Assembly: GCF_951230155.1 (NCBI RefSeq)
Contig: NZ_CATNVD010000011.1
Location: forward strand, 62,001-126,000
From: Parablautia sp. Marseille-Q6255
Lineage (GTDB): Bacteria > Bacillota > Clostridia > Lachnospirales > Lachnospiraceae
Length of the DNA: 64,000 nucleotides
Direction: 5' to 3'
Under the pieces are notes generated by a model, which saw nothing but the letters and a program-made list of their open reading frames with translations, did no database searches and was not told where the DNA came from. Shown piece after piece: positions 24,360 through 32,253 of this stretch. How positions within the stretch are numbered: the stretch's first letter is position 1; the number at the start of each line of letters is the position of its first letter. A program made the position numbers and the translations under genes.

Positions 24360-26144
24360 GTGGAGTATGGCTGCAGCAGGGAAGAGCTTCCCGGAGAAGC
24401 AGAAAACAGAATACGCAATCTCATGTGGACCGTAAGCGGGGATTATCAGCTTGATACGAAGCCCGATACGGTGTCTTATTCCAGATCTAAGTATATTTCT
24501 ATGTATGATGCAGTGAAGCAGGGGGCATTTGCGCGGTATTTTGACCGGGAAGCGCTCGGAGCGTATCTTGTGAAAAAGGTATTCTGCGGGGCGGATGAGC
24601 GCGCGCTGACAGAGATCGCCCAGCTGTGCGTGGATGCTGCCACCTGCCAGAGGATCGCCGGGGAGCGTCCCGGTGTGCCGGAGCTGCGGGAGAAGGCTTT
24701 TTCGGATCTGCTGGATCTGTCGTTCCATGTGATGAGCGGTTCGCTGACCGGCAGACTGAAGATGGCATGGATCCGGGTCTGCCTTTTGGAGGACTGGCAC
24801 TGTGAAAAGCACTTTTTGGGTGCGCTGGAGCGCATTGCGGCGCTTGAGGATGCGCGAGATACGATGGAGCTGATCCGCACGGCAGATGAGATCTATAACA
24901 CGCTGATCGACAGAAGTTTTGTGAGAAAGCACGGGGATCTCTCCAGTGTCCTCGCAGTCACGGCGGAGGAGTTAAGTGAGTTTGACTGGGGAGATTATCT
25001 GGAAGAGGAGCTGACGCAGGATATGCTGGAGCAGTATCTGCAAAAGCTCCAAAGCCAGGTGGTGTCGCTTCAGGAGGAGCCGGAGGAAGACAAAAAGGAG
25101 GACGATGGGAGCCGAAAGCGAAAGATCACAGTGCTCACGCCGGAGGCTGCGGCAAAAATGTACTCCTACATCGAGCTGAATTATGGAAAGTCATATCTGT
25201 CGCCGCAGGAACAAAAGAAGCTGGATCAAAGGCTGTGCCGCGGCGCACATGCCGACTGCAGTCTGTATCTGACAGATGGGATCCTCAAAAATCCGGTGCG
25301 CATAAATGCCCAGTTTGTCAATGCAAAACGGCATGCAGAGAAGAACAGGACGTATTTTCGCAACAGCCGGAATATGGCGTCGCGCAATATTGAGCAGCTT
25401 ACCGATGAGCTGCGACGCTCTTTGATCCGGCGTACAGAGCCGGAGTCTGCGGCGGCGTGGTCAGGAGAGATCGTGCCGAAACTTTTGTGGAAACCCGGCA
25501 GGATGGAGGATCCGGGAAAGCTCTTTCGCAGGACGGAGCATACAAATCAGACGGATTTTGTGGTAGATATTCTGATGGATGCAAGCGGGTCGCAGCGTGA
25601 CCGTCAAAGTCAGATCGCACTTCAGGCGTATATGATCAGTGAAGCGCTCTGCAACAATCACATACCGCACAGGATCACAGGCTTTTGCAGCTTCTGGGAC
25701 TATACGGTGCTGCAGCGGTTCCGCGAGTACGACGCTCCCAGGGAGGAGAATCTGAGGATCCTGGATTATGTGACGTCCTCCAATAACCGGGACGGGCTGG
25801 CGATCCGCGCGGTGGGCGATACGCTGCAGAAAAGGCAGGAAGAGGGAAAGATCCTGATCGTTTTAAGCGACGGAAGACCGAATGATGTGACCGTAAACCG
25901 TCCAAACTGCCAAAATCCCCAGCCGTATTTCGGAGAGTATGCAGTAAAGGATACGGCATTTGAGGTCCGCAGGCTCCGGGGGAACGGGATCTGTGTGCTC
26001 GGGGTGTTTACCGGAAAGGAGAAGGATCTGGTGGCGGAGAAAAAGATCTTCGGCAGAGATTTTGCATATATCCGCACGATTGAGAGCTTTTCAAAGGTGG
26101 TAGGCAGGTATCTGCGCAGGCTTCTGGAGGACGACCGCTTTTAG
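24360..26144 (+). CDS. VWA-domain protein, partner of the AAA+ ATPase (NorD/CobT-like)
   Basis: A 594-residue cytosolic protein starting at GTG; AGGAGGG lies seven bases before it and no ATG in frame fits better. The first ~400 residues are mainly helical with an acidic, lysine-rich low-complexity stretch around 240-255 (EEPEEDKKEDDGSRKRK). The C-terminal VWA domain has MIDAS residues DASGS at 407-411, a conserved NNRDG loop, and SDGRPND. This is the NorD/CobT arrangement. Together with the preceding ATPase it is a MoxR/VWA pair of unknown client. Confidence 0.85.
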   Translation: MEYGCSREELPGEAENRIRNLMWTVSGDYQLDTKPDTVSYSRSKYISMYDAVKQGAFARYFDREALGAYLVKKVFCGADERALTEIAQLCVDAATCQRIAGERPGVPELREKAFSDLLDLSFHVMSGSLTGRLKMAWIRVCLLEDWHCEKHFLGALERIAALEDARDTMELIRTADEIYNTLIDRSFVRKHGDLSSVLAVTAEELSEFDWGDYLEEELTQDMLEQYLQKLQSQVVSLQEEPEEDKKEDDGSRKRKITVLTPEAAAKMYSYIELNYGKSYLSPQEQKKLDQRLCRGAHADCSLYLTDGILKNPVRINAQFVNAKRHAEKNRTYFRNSRNMASRNIEQLTDELRRSLIRRTEPESAAAWSGEIVPKLLWKPGRMEDPGKLFRRTEHTNQTDFVVDILMDASGSQRDRQSQIALQAYMISEALCNNHIPHRITGFCSFWDYTVLQRFREYDAPREENLRILDYVTSSNNRDGLAIRAVGDTLQKRQEEGKILIVLSDGRPNDVTVNRPNCQNPQPYFGEYAVKDTAFEVRRLRGNGICVLGVFTGKEKDLVAEKKIFGRDFAYIRTIESFSKVVGRYLRRLLEDDRF

Positions 26145-26213
26145 GCGGCACAAGGCAGCCGCGCAGGAGAAAGCAAAACGCCGGCAGAGCCGGAAATGGA
26201 AGCGGAAAAGCCC

Positions 26214-26242
26214 TTGCGAAACAGGGGTATTTGTTATAAAAT
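26214..26242 (+). promoter_or_regulatory. Possible promoter for the Mrp-type gene
   Basis: TTGCGA (26214-26219) and TAAAAT (26237-26242) with a 17-base spacer lie 32 bases before the start codon. Moderate match only. Confidence 0.45.
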
Positions 26243-26274
26243 AATCTGATGAAGTGATTTTAGGAGGTGCTGAA

Positions 26275-27126
26275 ATGGCAGAGAAATCATGCAGCAGTAC
26301 AAGCTGCAGCAAAGAAAGCTGTGAGGGATGCCCGAGCGCAAAGAAACCGCAGAGCTTTCTGGAGGAACTGAATGTCTATTCAGAAGTAAAGCATGTGATC
26401 GGTGTTGTCAGTGGAAAAGGCGGTGTCGGTAAATCTATGGTGACGGCGTCACTTGCCAATATGCTGGCAGAAAAGGGCTATCGCGTGGGTATTATGGACG
26501 CGGACATCACAGGTCCGTCCATCCCGAGAATGTACGGGCTGAAAGGACCGGCGCAGGCGGATGATGAAGGGATCTATCCGGTGCTGACAGACAATGACGT
26601 CAAGGTGATGTCGATCAATCTGCTGATGCCGGATCCGGAGACGCCGGTGATCTGGAGAGGACCGGTGCTTGCCAATATGGTAAAGCAGTTCTGGAAGGAT
26701 GTGATCTGGGGCGAGCTGGATTATCTGCTTGTCGATATGCCGCCTGGAACAGGGGATGTGCCGCTTACGGTATTCCAGTCGCTTCCGGTTGACGGGATCG
26801 TGATCGTGACCTCGCCGCAGGATCTGGTAAAGATGATCGTAAAAAAGGCCTACAATATGGCGCAGACGATGAAGATCCCGGTGCTTGGCCTGATCGAGAA
26901 TTACAGCTATCTGAAATGCCCGGACTGCGGCAAAAAGATCCCGGTATTTGGAGAGAGCAAGATTGATGAGGTCGCAGAGGAGATGGGAGCAGTCGTGCTT
27001 GGAAAAATGCCGATCGATCCGGCGCTCACGCAGCTGACAGAGGCAGGAAAGTTCGCAGAGGCAAAAAATGAGTATCTTGAGGAGGCGTTTCCTGTACTCC
27101 AGCTTCTCAAAGTAAAAGAAAAATAA
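26275..27126 (+). CDS. Mrp/NBP35-family P-loop ATPase (Fe-S cluster carrier)
   Basis: A 283-residue deviant-Walker ATPase that carries and transfers Fe-S clusters in this family. The N-terminus is cysteine-rich (CSSTSCSKESCEGC, residues 6-19), resembling NBP35. The deviant Walker A SGKGGVGKS is at 46-54, the switch region DADITGPSIPRM follows, and the CXXC pair CPDCGKK that holds the bridging cluster is near 211. The ATG at 26275 is eight bases after AGGAGG. No other Fe-S assembly genes are nearby; uracil permease follows in 25 bases. Confidence 0.92.
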   Translation: MAEKSCSSTSCSKESCEGCPSAKKPQSFLEELNVYSEVKHVIGVVSGKGGVGKSMVTASLANMLAEKGYRVGIMDADITGPSIPRMYGLKGPAQADDEGIYPVLTDNDVKVMSINLLMPDPETPVIWRGPVLANMVKQFWKDVIWGELDYLLVDMPPGTGDVPLTVFQSLPVDGIVIVTSPQDLVKMIVKKAYNMAQTMKIPVLGLIENYSYLKCPDCGKKIPVFGESKIDEVAEEMGAVVLGKMPIDPALTQLTEAGKFAEAKNEYLEEAFPVLQLLKVKEK

Positions 27127-27151
27127 GCGCACGCGCAGGAGGAAAATTGGG

Positions 27152-28408
27152 ATGGAACGTAAGAGGATCATACAGGTGGACGAGAAAGTACCGTTTAAGC
27201 TGCTCGTTCCGCTTAGTATTCAGCATTTATTCGCCATGTTTGGAGCGACGGTACTTGTGCCGTTCGTATTTGGCATCAACCCGGCCGTCGTACTGTTTAT
27301 GAATGGTCTTGGGACACTGATCTTTATCGCAGTGACGAAGGGAAAGGCTCCGGCTTATCTTGGCTCCAGCTTTGCATTTCTCGCTCCGGCGGGGCTCGTT
27401 ATCAGCGAAATGGGGTATGAGTATGCGCTGGGCGGCTTCGTGGCAGTCGGATTTCTGGGATGTATCCTGGCTGCTGTGATCTACCGGTTTGGCTCTGACT
27501 GGATCAATGTCGTGCTTCCGCCGGCAGCGATGGGACCGGTCGTTGCTCTGATCGGACTGGAGCTGGCAGGCTCTGCCGCAAGTAATGCAGGCCTTCTGGA
27601 TGAAAAGATAAGCAGCGGAAATGTGATCGTTTTTCTGGTGACACTTGGCGTGGCAGTATTTGGATCTGTCATTTTCCGCGGCTTTTTATCAGTGATCCCG
27701 ATCCTGATCGCGGTCATAGCGGGATATGTGGCAGCGATCGCCTGCGGTATCGTAGACTTTACAGAAGTGGCGCAGGCTCCGGTTTTTGCGATCCCGAACT
27801 TTCAGATGGCAAAGTTCAATATGGAGGCGATCATCACGATCCTTCCGGTACTTCTTGTCATCACCTCAGAACATATCGGACATCAGGTAGTGACGAGCAA
27901 GATCGTGGGCCGCGATCTGCTGAAAGATCCGGGTCTGCACCGTTCTCTGTTCGGCGATAACTTTTCCACAATGGTTTCCGGTCTGCTCGGTTCTGTGCCG
28001 ACAACGACGTACGGTGAAAACATCGGCGTTATGGCAGTGACAAAGGTTTACAGCGTGCGCGTGATCGGGGGTGCGGCAGTGCTCTCCATCGTCTGCTCCT
28101 TTGTGGGCAAGCTGGCTGCGCTGATCCAGACGATACCGGGACCGGTCATCGGAGGGATCTCGTTCCTGCTCTACGGTATGATCGGAACCTCCGGCATCCG
28201 TATCCTTGTGGATTCTCAGGTGGACTATGGTAAATCCAAAAACCTGATCATGACCTCTGTTATTTTTGTAGCAGGACTCTCCGGTATTACGCTGAAGCTT
28301 GGCAATGTGCAGCTTAGCGGAATGGTACTGGCCAGTGTGGTAGGTATGCTGATGGGTCTGACCTTCCATCTGCTTGAGAAGTTCCATCTGACCAATGACG
28401 AGGAATAG
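27152..28408 (+). CDS. uraA: Uracil permease (nucleobase:cation symporter-2)
   Basis: A 418-residue membrane transporter with 12-14 helices. The beginning VPFKLLVPLSIQHLFAMFGATVLVPF and the motif TSEHIGHQVVTSKIVG are typical of UraA/PyrP uracil:proton symporters; the NCS2 signature region SVPTTTYGENIGVMA is present with its conserved glutamate. AGGAGG lies nine bases before the ATG. No pyrimidine biosynthetic gene or PyrR-type leader is adjacent, so regulation is not apparent here. Confidence 0.92.
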   Translation: MERKRIIQVDEKVPFKLLVPLSIQHLFAMFGATVLVPFVFGINPAVVLFMNGLGTLIFIAVTKGKAPAYLGSSFAFLAPAGLVISEMGYEYALGGFVAVGFLGCILAAVIYRFGSDWINVVLPPAAMGPVVALIGLELAGSAASNAGLLDEKISSGNVIVFLVTLGVAVFGSVIFRGFLSVIPILIAVIAGYVAAIACGIVDFTEVAQAPVFAIPNFQMAKFNMEAIITILPVLLVITSEHIGHQVVTSKIVGRDLLKDPGLHRSLFGDNFSTMVSGLLGSVPTTTYGENIGVMAVTKVYSVRVIGGAAVLSIVCSFVGKLAALIQTIPGPVIGGISFLLYGMIGTSGIRILVDSQVDYGKSKNLIMTSVIFVAGLSGITLKLGNVQLSGMVLASVVGMLMGLTFHLLEKFHLTNDEE

Positions 28409-28432
28409 TTAAAGTGAATACTTAAAAAAATA

Positions 28433-28470
28433 CAGGCAACACTCCTTGTATGAGTAAGGAGGGTTGCCTG
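28433..28470 (+). promoter_or_regulatory. Hairpin sequestering the spoIIR ribosome binding site
   Basis: CAGGCAAC-A-CTCCTT (28433-28447) pairs with AAGGAG-G-GTTGCCTG (28456-28470) around an eight-base loop. The 3' arm contains the ribosome site AAGGAGGG of the next gene, and its ATG begins three bases after the stem. No T run follows, so a terminator for uraA is less likely than control of translation, though some termination is possible. Confidence 0.6.
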
Positions 28471-28472
28471 TT

Positions 28473-29201
28473 ATGTTATGGAAAGAAGGAAAATTTTGTA
28501 TCCGTACAGCTGCTGTTCTGCTGCTGTTTGCATTCTGTCTGAACCTGGGAGTCCACGCTGCGCACCGGACGATCCTGCAGCAGGAGATCGCACAGGAGGT
28601 GCTGCGCGTTCATGTGGTCGCGAACAGTGACCGCAGGGAAGACCAGCAGGTAAAATATCTGGTGCGGGATGCCGTGCTTGCCTGGATGCAGGAGACGGGC
28701 GGGAGAGAACTCCGGACGGAGACACCGGGGGAAAAACTGCAAGGGGGCGCAGCGGTACAGACAGATGCGCAGACAGACGCACAGACAGATGCACAGACAG
28801 AGGTACAGGCATATCTTGCCGCGCATCTGTCTGATATAGAGGCGATCGCCAACGGGATACTCTCAGAAAATGGCAGAAGCTACCAGGCAAGGGCGAGCCT
28901 TGCCCGGACGTATTTTCCGGACCGGGTCTACGGGGAGTGTACCTTCCCGGCGGGCTGGTACGATGCACTGCGGATCACCCTGGGAAAGGGGGCGGGGCAA
29001 AACTGGTGGGGCATCCTGTACCCGGAGCTCTGTTTTTCCGACTGCATCAGAGGCGTGACGCAGGAGGGGGATCAGGTGGAGGATCTGAAAGATGTACTGA
29101 GCGCGCAGGAGTATGAGAGCCTGTTCCGGCAGCCAGAGAAGTGGAAGCTTTCTCTTTGGTGGTTTCCCCTGCCTTTTCTGTCGGAACAAAAAAAGAGGTA
29201 A
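28473..29201 (+). CDS. spoIIR: Stage II sporulation protein R
   Basis: A 242-residue secreted signalling protein made in the forespore that triggers processing of pro-sigma-E by SpoIIGA in the mother cell. A signal or membrane segment (AAVLLLFAFCLNLGV) opens the protein. Family motifs are LRVHVVANSDRREDQQ and, in the second half, FPAGWYDALRITLGKGAGQNWW and LCFSDC. Residues 96-111 are an inserted QTDA QTDA QTDA QTEV tandem repeat not normal for SpoIIR. The start at 28473 is nine bases after AAGGAGGG, which lies in a hairpin arm. Confidence 0.92.
   Translation: MLWKEGKFCIRTAAVLLLFAFCLNLGVHAAHRTILQQEIAQEVLRVHVVANSDRREDQQVKYLVRDAVLAWMQETGGRELRTETPGEKLQGGAAVQTDAQTDAQTDAQTEVQAYLAAHLSDIEAIANGILSENGRSYQARASLARTYFPDRVYGECTFPAGWYDALRITLGKGAGQNWWGILYPELCFSDCIRGVTQEGDQVEDLKDVLSAQEYESLFRQPEKWKLSLWWFPLPFLSEQKKR
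28758..28805 (+). repeat. Four 12-bp tandem repeats inside spoIIR
   Basis: The unit CAGACAGATGCA occurs four times with small changes and encodes the tetrapeptide QTDA three times, then QTEV. Being a multiple of three it can expand or contract without breaking the frame. Confidence 0.85.
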
Positions 29202-29220
29202 TTTATGTGAGCATGACCAA

Positions 29221-29248
29221 TTGTTTTCTCCCTCATCTTTTGTAAAAT
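29221..29248 (+). promoter_or_regulatory. Possible promoter for the KDPG aldolase gene
   Basis: TTGTTT (29221-29226) and TAAAAT (29243-29248) with a 16-base spacer precede the start by about 55 bases. Confidence 0.45.
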
Positions 29249-29303
29249 GATAGCGTAGACAGGAAAAAGAGCCATATAGGATATTGAGGTAGGAGGCATG
29301 GAC

Positions 29304-29936
29304 ATGCAGAAAATGGAAATTACCAAAAGAATGTATGAAGTAGGGGCACTGGCCATTGTAAGGGCAGAGACGCTGGAACGCGCATGTGAGATCGCAGATG
29401 GGTGCATCGAGGGCGAAATCCCGGTTATGGAGATGAGCTTCACCCTGAACAATGCAGGCGAGATCATCAGCGGCCTTAAGAAAAAATATGGAGATAAGTT
29501 GTGTGTGGGAGCAGGTACCGTGCTGGATTCTGAGACTGCAAGGCATGCTGTGCTGTGCGGAGCAGAGTTTATCATTGCTCCTAATTATGATGAAGGAGTC
29601 GCAAAGATCTGCAATCGTTACCAGATCCCGTATGCACCGGGATGCACCAGTATCACAGAGGCTGTGGATGCTCTGAGCATGGGCGCTGCTTTTATCAAGG
29701 CATTTCCGATCTCTGATTTTTACGGACCAAAGCTGGTGAAGGTGTTCAAGACTCCGATCCCTGCAATGCCGATCCTGGCCAGCGGAGGGATCACCCTCGA
29801 CAATCTGGAGACCTGGATCGATAACGGTGTGGATGTATGCGGCTTCGGCGGTCTTCTGACGAAGGGCACCTCTGCAGACATTGCAGCCAATGCAAAGAAG
29901 ATCCATGAGATCATTACTGCCAAAAGAAATAAATAA
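29304..29936 (+). CDS. eda: 2-keto-3-deoxy-6-phosphogluconate (KDPG/KHG) aldolase
   Basis: A 210-residue class I aldolase that splits KDPG into pyruvate and glyceraldehyde 3-phosphate. LAIVRAETLERA near the start, CVGAGTVLDSE, FIIAPNYDE and the Schiff-base lysine K132 in AAFIKAFPISDFYG match the family, as does the phosphate site ILASGGIT. The second ATG is chosen because AGGAGG is seven bases before it and abuts the first. A strong terminator follows, so it is a separate unit from the PTS operon downstream, but both concern sugar-acid use. No Entner-Doudoroff dehydratase is in the window. Confidence 0.93.
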   Translation: MQKMEITKRMYEVGALAIVRAETLERACEIADGCIEGEIPVMEMSFTLNNAGEIISGLKKKYGDKLCVGAGTVLDSETARHAVLCGAEFIIAPNYDEGVAKICNRYQIPYAPGCTSITEAVDALSMGAAFIKAFPISDFYGPKLVKVFKTPIPAMPILASGGITLDNLETWIDNGVDVCGFGGLLTKGTSADIAANAKKIHEIITAKRNK

Positions 29937-29942
29937 AAAGTG

Positions 29943-29975
29943 CGGGCGGATGCAACAAACCGCCCGTATTTTTTT
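29943..29975 (+). terminator. Rho-independent terminator after eda
   Basis: CGGGCGG pairs with CCGCCCG around a ten-base loop and is followed by TA and seven T residues. The PTS operon therefore needs its own promoter in 29976-30088, where I see no convincing sigma-A or sigma-54 match. Confidence 0.85.
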
Positions 29976-30088
29976 GATGAAAAATACTGAATTTGTGCAA
30001 AGATACAAAAAAAGGATGTTTCTTTGGCTGTACCGTCCATAGAAAAAGCACAGTCTCTTTAGTAAGATATTTGCAGGAGGTGGAAGAA

Positions 30089-30571
30089 ATGAGTATTGTA
30101 TTAACTCGAGTAGATTTCAGACTGATCCATGGTCAGGTAATCACCAGATGGCTGACCCAGTGTCAGATCAATGAAATCGTAACAGTGGACACTGCACTGA
30201 GCAAGGACAGCTTCATGCAGGAGGTTTTCAAAATGGCAGCGCCGAAGGGGGTCAAGATCAAGATCCTGAACATTGATGAGGCAGTAAAGCAGCAGCAGGA
30301 AGGCGCATTCGACAAGAACCGTGTGATGCTTTTATTTAAGAGCGTAAAAGAACTGAGCGATGCCTGCAAGGCAGGTCTTAAGCTGGAGGAAGTCCAGATC
30401 GGCGGACTTGGCGGCGGCCCGGGCAGAAAGGCAGTTAACAACGCGATCACACTGGATCGTACAGACGCAGATATGCTTCTGGATCTGGAGAAAGACGGAA
30501 TCAACATCTATTTCCAGACAACACCGGATTATCCGTCTGAGACATTAGCAAAAGCAGTTGCAAAACTCTAA
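30089..30571 (+). CDS. PTS IIB component, mannose/sorbose family
   Basis: A 160-residue cytosolic phosphotransfer subunit. The phosphorylated histidine is H14 in RLIHGQVITRW, the hallmark of family IIB; VDTALSKD and IYFQTTPDYPSE are also typical. AGGAGG lies eleven bases before the ATG at 30089. It is followed by IIC and IID, with IIA three genes further on, so a full mannose-type permease is encoded. The sugar is not evident from this subunit, but the enzymes around it suggest a sugar acid or amino-sugar acid rather than mannose. Confidence 0.92.
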   Translation: MSIVLTRVDFRLIHGQVITRWLTQCQINEIVTVDTALSKDSFMQEVFKMAAPKGVKIKILNIDEAVKQQQEGAFDKNRVMLLFKSVKELSDACKAGLKLEEVQIGGLGGGPGRKAVNNAITLDRTDADMLLDLEKDGINIYFQTTPDYPSETLAKAVAKL

Positions 30572-30598
30572 TATACTAAAGGGGAGAGAATTAAAAGC

Positions 30599-31348
30599 AT
30601 GATTATTAAAGCGGCGTTAGTCGGTTTATTGTATTGGATATCCATGGGAAGAGCGCAGTACTTCTTCTCATTTGCTTTTCGTAAACCGGTAGTTTTGGGT
30701 GTATTTATTGGTCTGATATTTGGCGATGTACAGGCTGGTCTTCTCTATGGAGCGACCATCCAGCTGATGTACATGGGCGGTATCGAGGCAGGAGGGAACA
30801 TCCCCAGTGACCAGGGTCTGGCAGCCTGTATTGCAATTCCGGCAGCCATCATGGGCAACCTGGATGCAGGTGCAGCAGTAGCGCTGGCAGTTCCTTTCGG
30901 TGTTCTGGGCGTGCTTATCAACAACGTAAGACGTACCATCAACTCCTTCTACAATACTAAGGCAGATGCCTACATTGAAAAAGGTGAGTATGACAAAGTA
31001 TCTAAGTTTTCATTTGTCCTTCCGTGGCTGACCAATGGAGTTCTGTACTTCACACCGGTATTTATTGCCACCTGGCTTGGGACGAGCGTCGTTCAGTCCT
31101 TCATCAATGTGATTCCTGAGTGGCTCATGAACGGACTTGCAAATGCAGGAAATATGCTTCCGGCATTGGGCTTCGCACTGACACTGGTTGTTATGGGAAA
31201 ACAGAAATACCTTCCTTTCTTTGTACTGGGATTTTTCTTATATGCAATTTTAGGATTCTCAATGCTGACAGGAGCTGTTATCGCACTTTGCCTGGCATTG
31301 ATCGTATCTCTGTTTGTACAGGAGGATTCACAGGAGGTTGACGCATGA
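30599..31348 (+). CDS. PTS IIC component, mannose/sorbose family
   Basis: A 249-residue membrane subunit with six to eight helices that forms the sugar channel with IID. Typical segments are ALVGLLYWISMGR at the start, GLIFGDVQAGLLYGATIQLMYMGG and NIPSDQGLAACIA. GGGGAGAG precedes the ATG. Its last four bases overlap the IID start. The extended C-terminus ending FVQEDSQEVDA is cytoplasmic. Confidence 0.92.
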   Translation: MIIKAALVGLLYWISMGRAQYFFSFAFRKPVVLGVFIGLIFGDVQAGLLYGATIQLMYMGGIEAGGNIPSDQGLAACIAIPAAIMGNLDAGAAVALAVPFGVLGVLINNVRRTINSFYNTKADAYIEKGEYDKVSKFSFVLPWLTNGVLYFTPVFIATWLGTSVVQSFINVIPEWLMNGLANAGNMLPALGFALTLVVMGKQKYLPFFVLGFFLYAILGFSMLTGAVIALCLALIVSLFVQEDSQEVDA

Positions 31349-32169
31349 GTGAAGTAAAGAAGAGCGTGATCACAAAAATGGACCTGCTGATCGCATGGTT
31401 CAAGTGGTGTCTGGCAGTAGAGGTGCCGGTAAGCTTTGACCGTATGCAGGCTCTGGCATTCGGATATTCTATGAACAAGATCCTTCAGAAACTCTACAAG
31501 GATGATCCGGAAGAGCTGAAGGAAGCAATGAAACGTCATCATTCCATGTTCAATACGAACTGTGACTGGGGCAGTATCATTCATGGTATCACTATTTCTC
31601 TGGAGGAGCAGCGTTCTCTTGGAGAGGACATTTCTCCTGATATGATCCAGTCTCTGAAACTTGGTCTTATGGGACCTCTGGCTGGTATCGGCGACAGTGT
31701 GGATCAGGGTATCGTGGCAACGATCCCTCTGGCGATCTTTGTTCCGATGGCTCTGGAAGGATCTGTGATCGCAGCATTCCTCCCGGGACTTATCTATCTG
31801 GTATGGTCCTATGGCTGGTCCTGGTTCCTGTTCCAGAAAGGTTACACACTCGGAAGAAATGCAGTTCTTGAGATCCTGCATTCCGGTATGATCAAGAAAG
31901 TGATCGATGTGGCAAGTATTGTGGGTCTTTTCATGATCGGCTGCCTGTCAGCGTCTTATGTAAAGGTAAGCACTATACTGACCTATGAGAGTGGCTCTAC
32001 GACGGTTGCACTTCAGGATACTCTGGATGGGATCCTTCCGAAGTTCCTTCCGTTCTGCGTAGTAATGGGTATGTATCTGTACATAACAAAGCGCGGCCCG
32101 AAATATTTAAGACTGATCTGCTATACAATGGTGATCGCCATTGCATTAACATTCTTTGGTATTATCTAA
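31345..32169 (+). CDS. PTS IID component, mannose/sorbose family
   Basis: A 274-residue partner of IIC. A cytoplasmic N-terminal domain holds KRHHSMFNTNCDWGSIIHGITISLEEQ and GLMGPLAGIGDSVDQG, both strongly conserved in IID, and three C-terminal helices follow. It starts in the ATGA overlap with IIC. A near-perfect inverted repeat follows at 32186-32213, before the dehydrogenase gene. Confidence 0.92.
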   Translation: MSEVKKSVITKMDLLIAWFKWCLAVEVPVSFDRMQALAFGYSMNKILQKLYKDDPEELKEAMKRHHSMFNTNCDWGSIIHGITISLEEQRSLGEDISPDMIQSLKLGLMGPLAGIGDSVDQGIVATIPLAIFVPMALEGSVIAAFLPGLIYLVWSYGWSWFLFQKGYTLGRNAVLEILHSGMIKKVIDVASIVGLFMIGCLSASYVKVSTILTYESGSTTVALQDTLDGILPKFLPFCVVMGMYLYITKRGPKYLRLICYTMVIAIALTFFGII

Positions 32170-32185
32170 ATGGAAAAACAGTGGG

Positions 32186-32213
32186 GGCTGTTGCAAAATT
32201 TTTGCAACAGTCC
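32186..32213 (+). other. Hairpin between PTS IID and dehydrogenase genes
   Basis: CTGTTGCAAAA and TTTTGCAACAG are separated by a single T and flanked by GG and CC, giving a strong hairpin with a small A/T loop. No T tract follows, so it resembles an mRNA processing or stability element more than a terminator. Confidence 0.5.
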
Positions 32214-32253
32214 TTACCAACTATAAGCATGAAAAACAGGAGATGGGAAAAGT

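Noticed and set aside
23392-26144. Magnesium or cobalt chelatase subunits
   Set aside because: AAA+ and VWA domains are shared with chelatases, but no large chelatase subunit or tetrapyrrole gene is near, and sequence motifs are closer to MoxR/NorD.
28433-28470. Hairpin as a simple uraA terminator
   Set aside because: No T run follows the stem and the 3' arm is the ribosome site of spoIIR, so a translational role fits better. Termination is not fully excluded.
28758-28805. 12-bp repeats as a CRISPR array
   Set aside because: Units are contiguous without spacers and lie in frame inside spoIIR.
29976-30088. Sigma-54 promoter for the PTS operon
   Set aside because: TTGGC is present but the -12 TTGCA element is not at the required distance, and no LevR-type activator is nearby.
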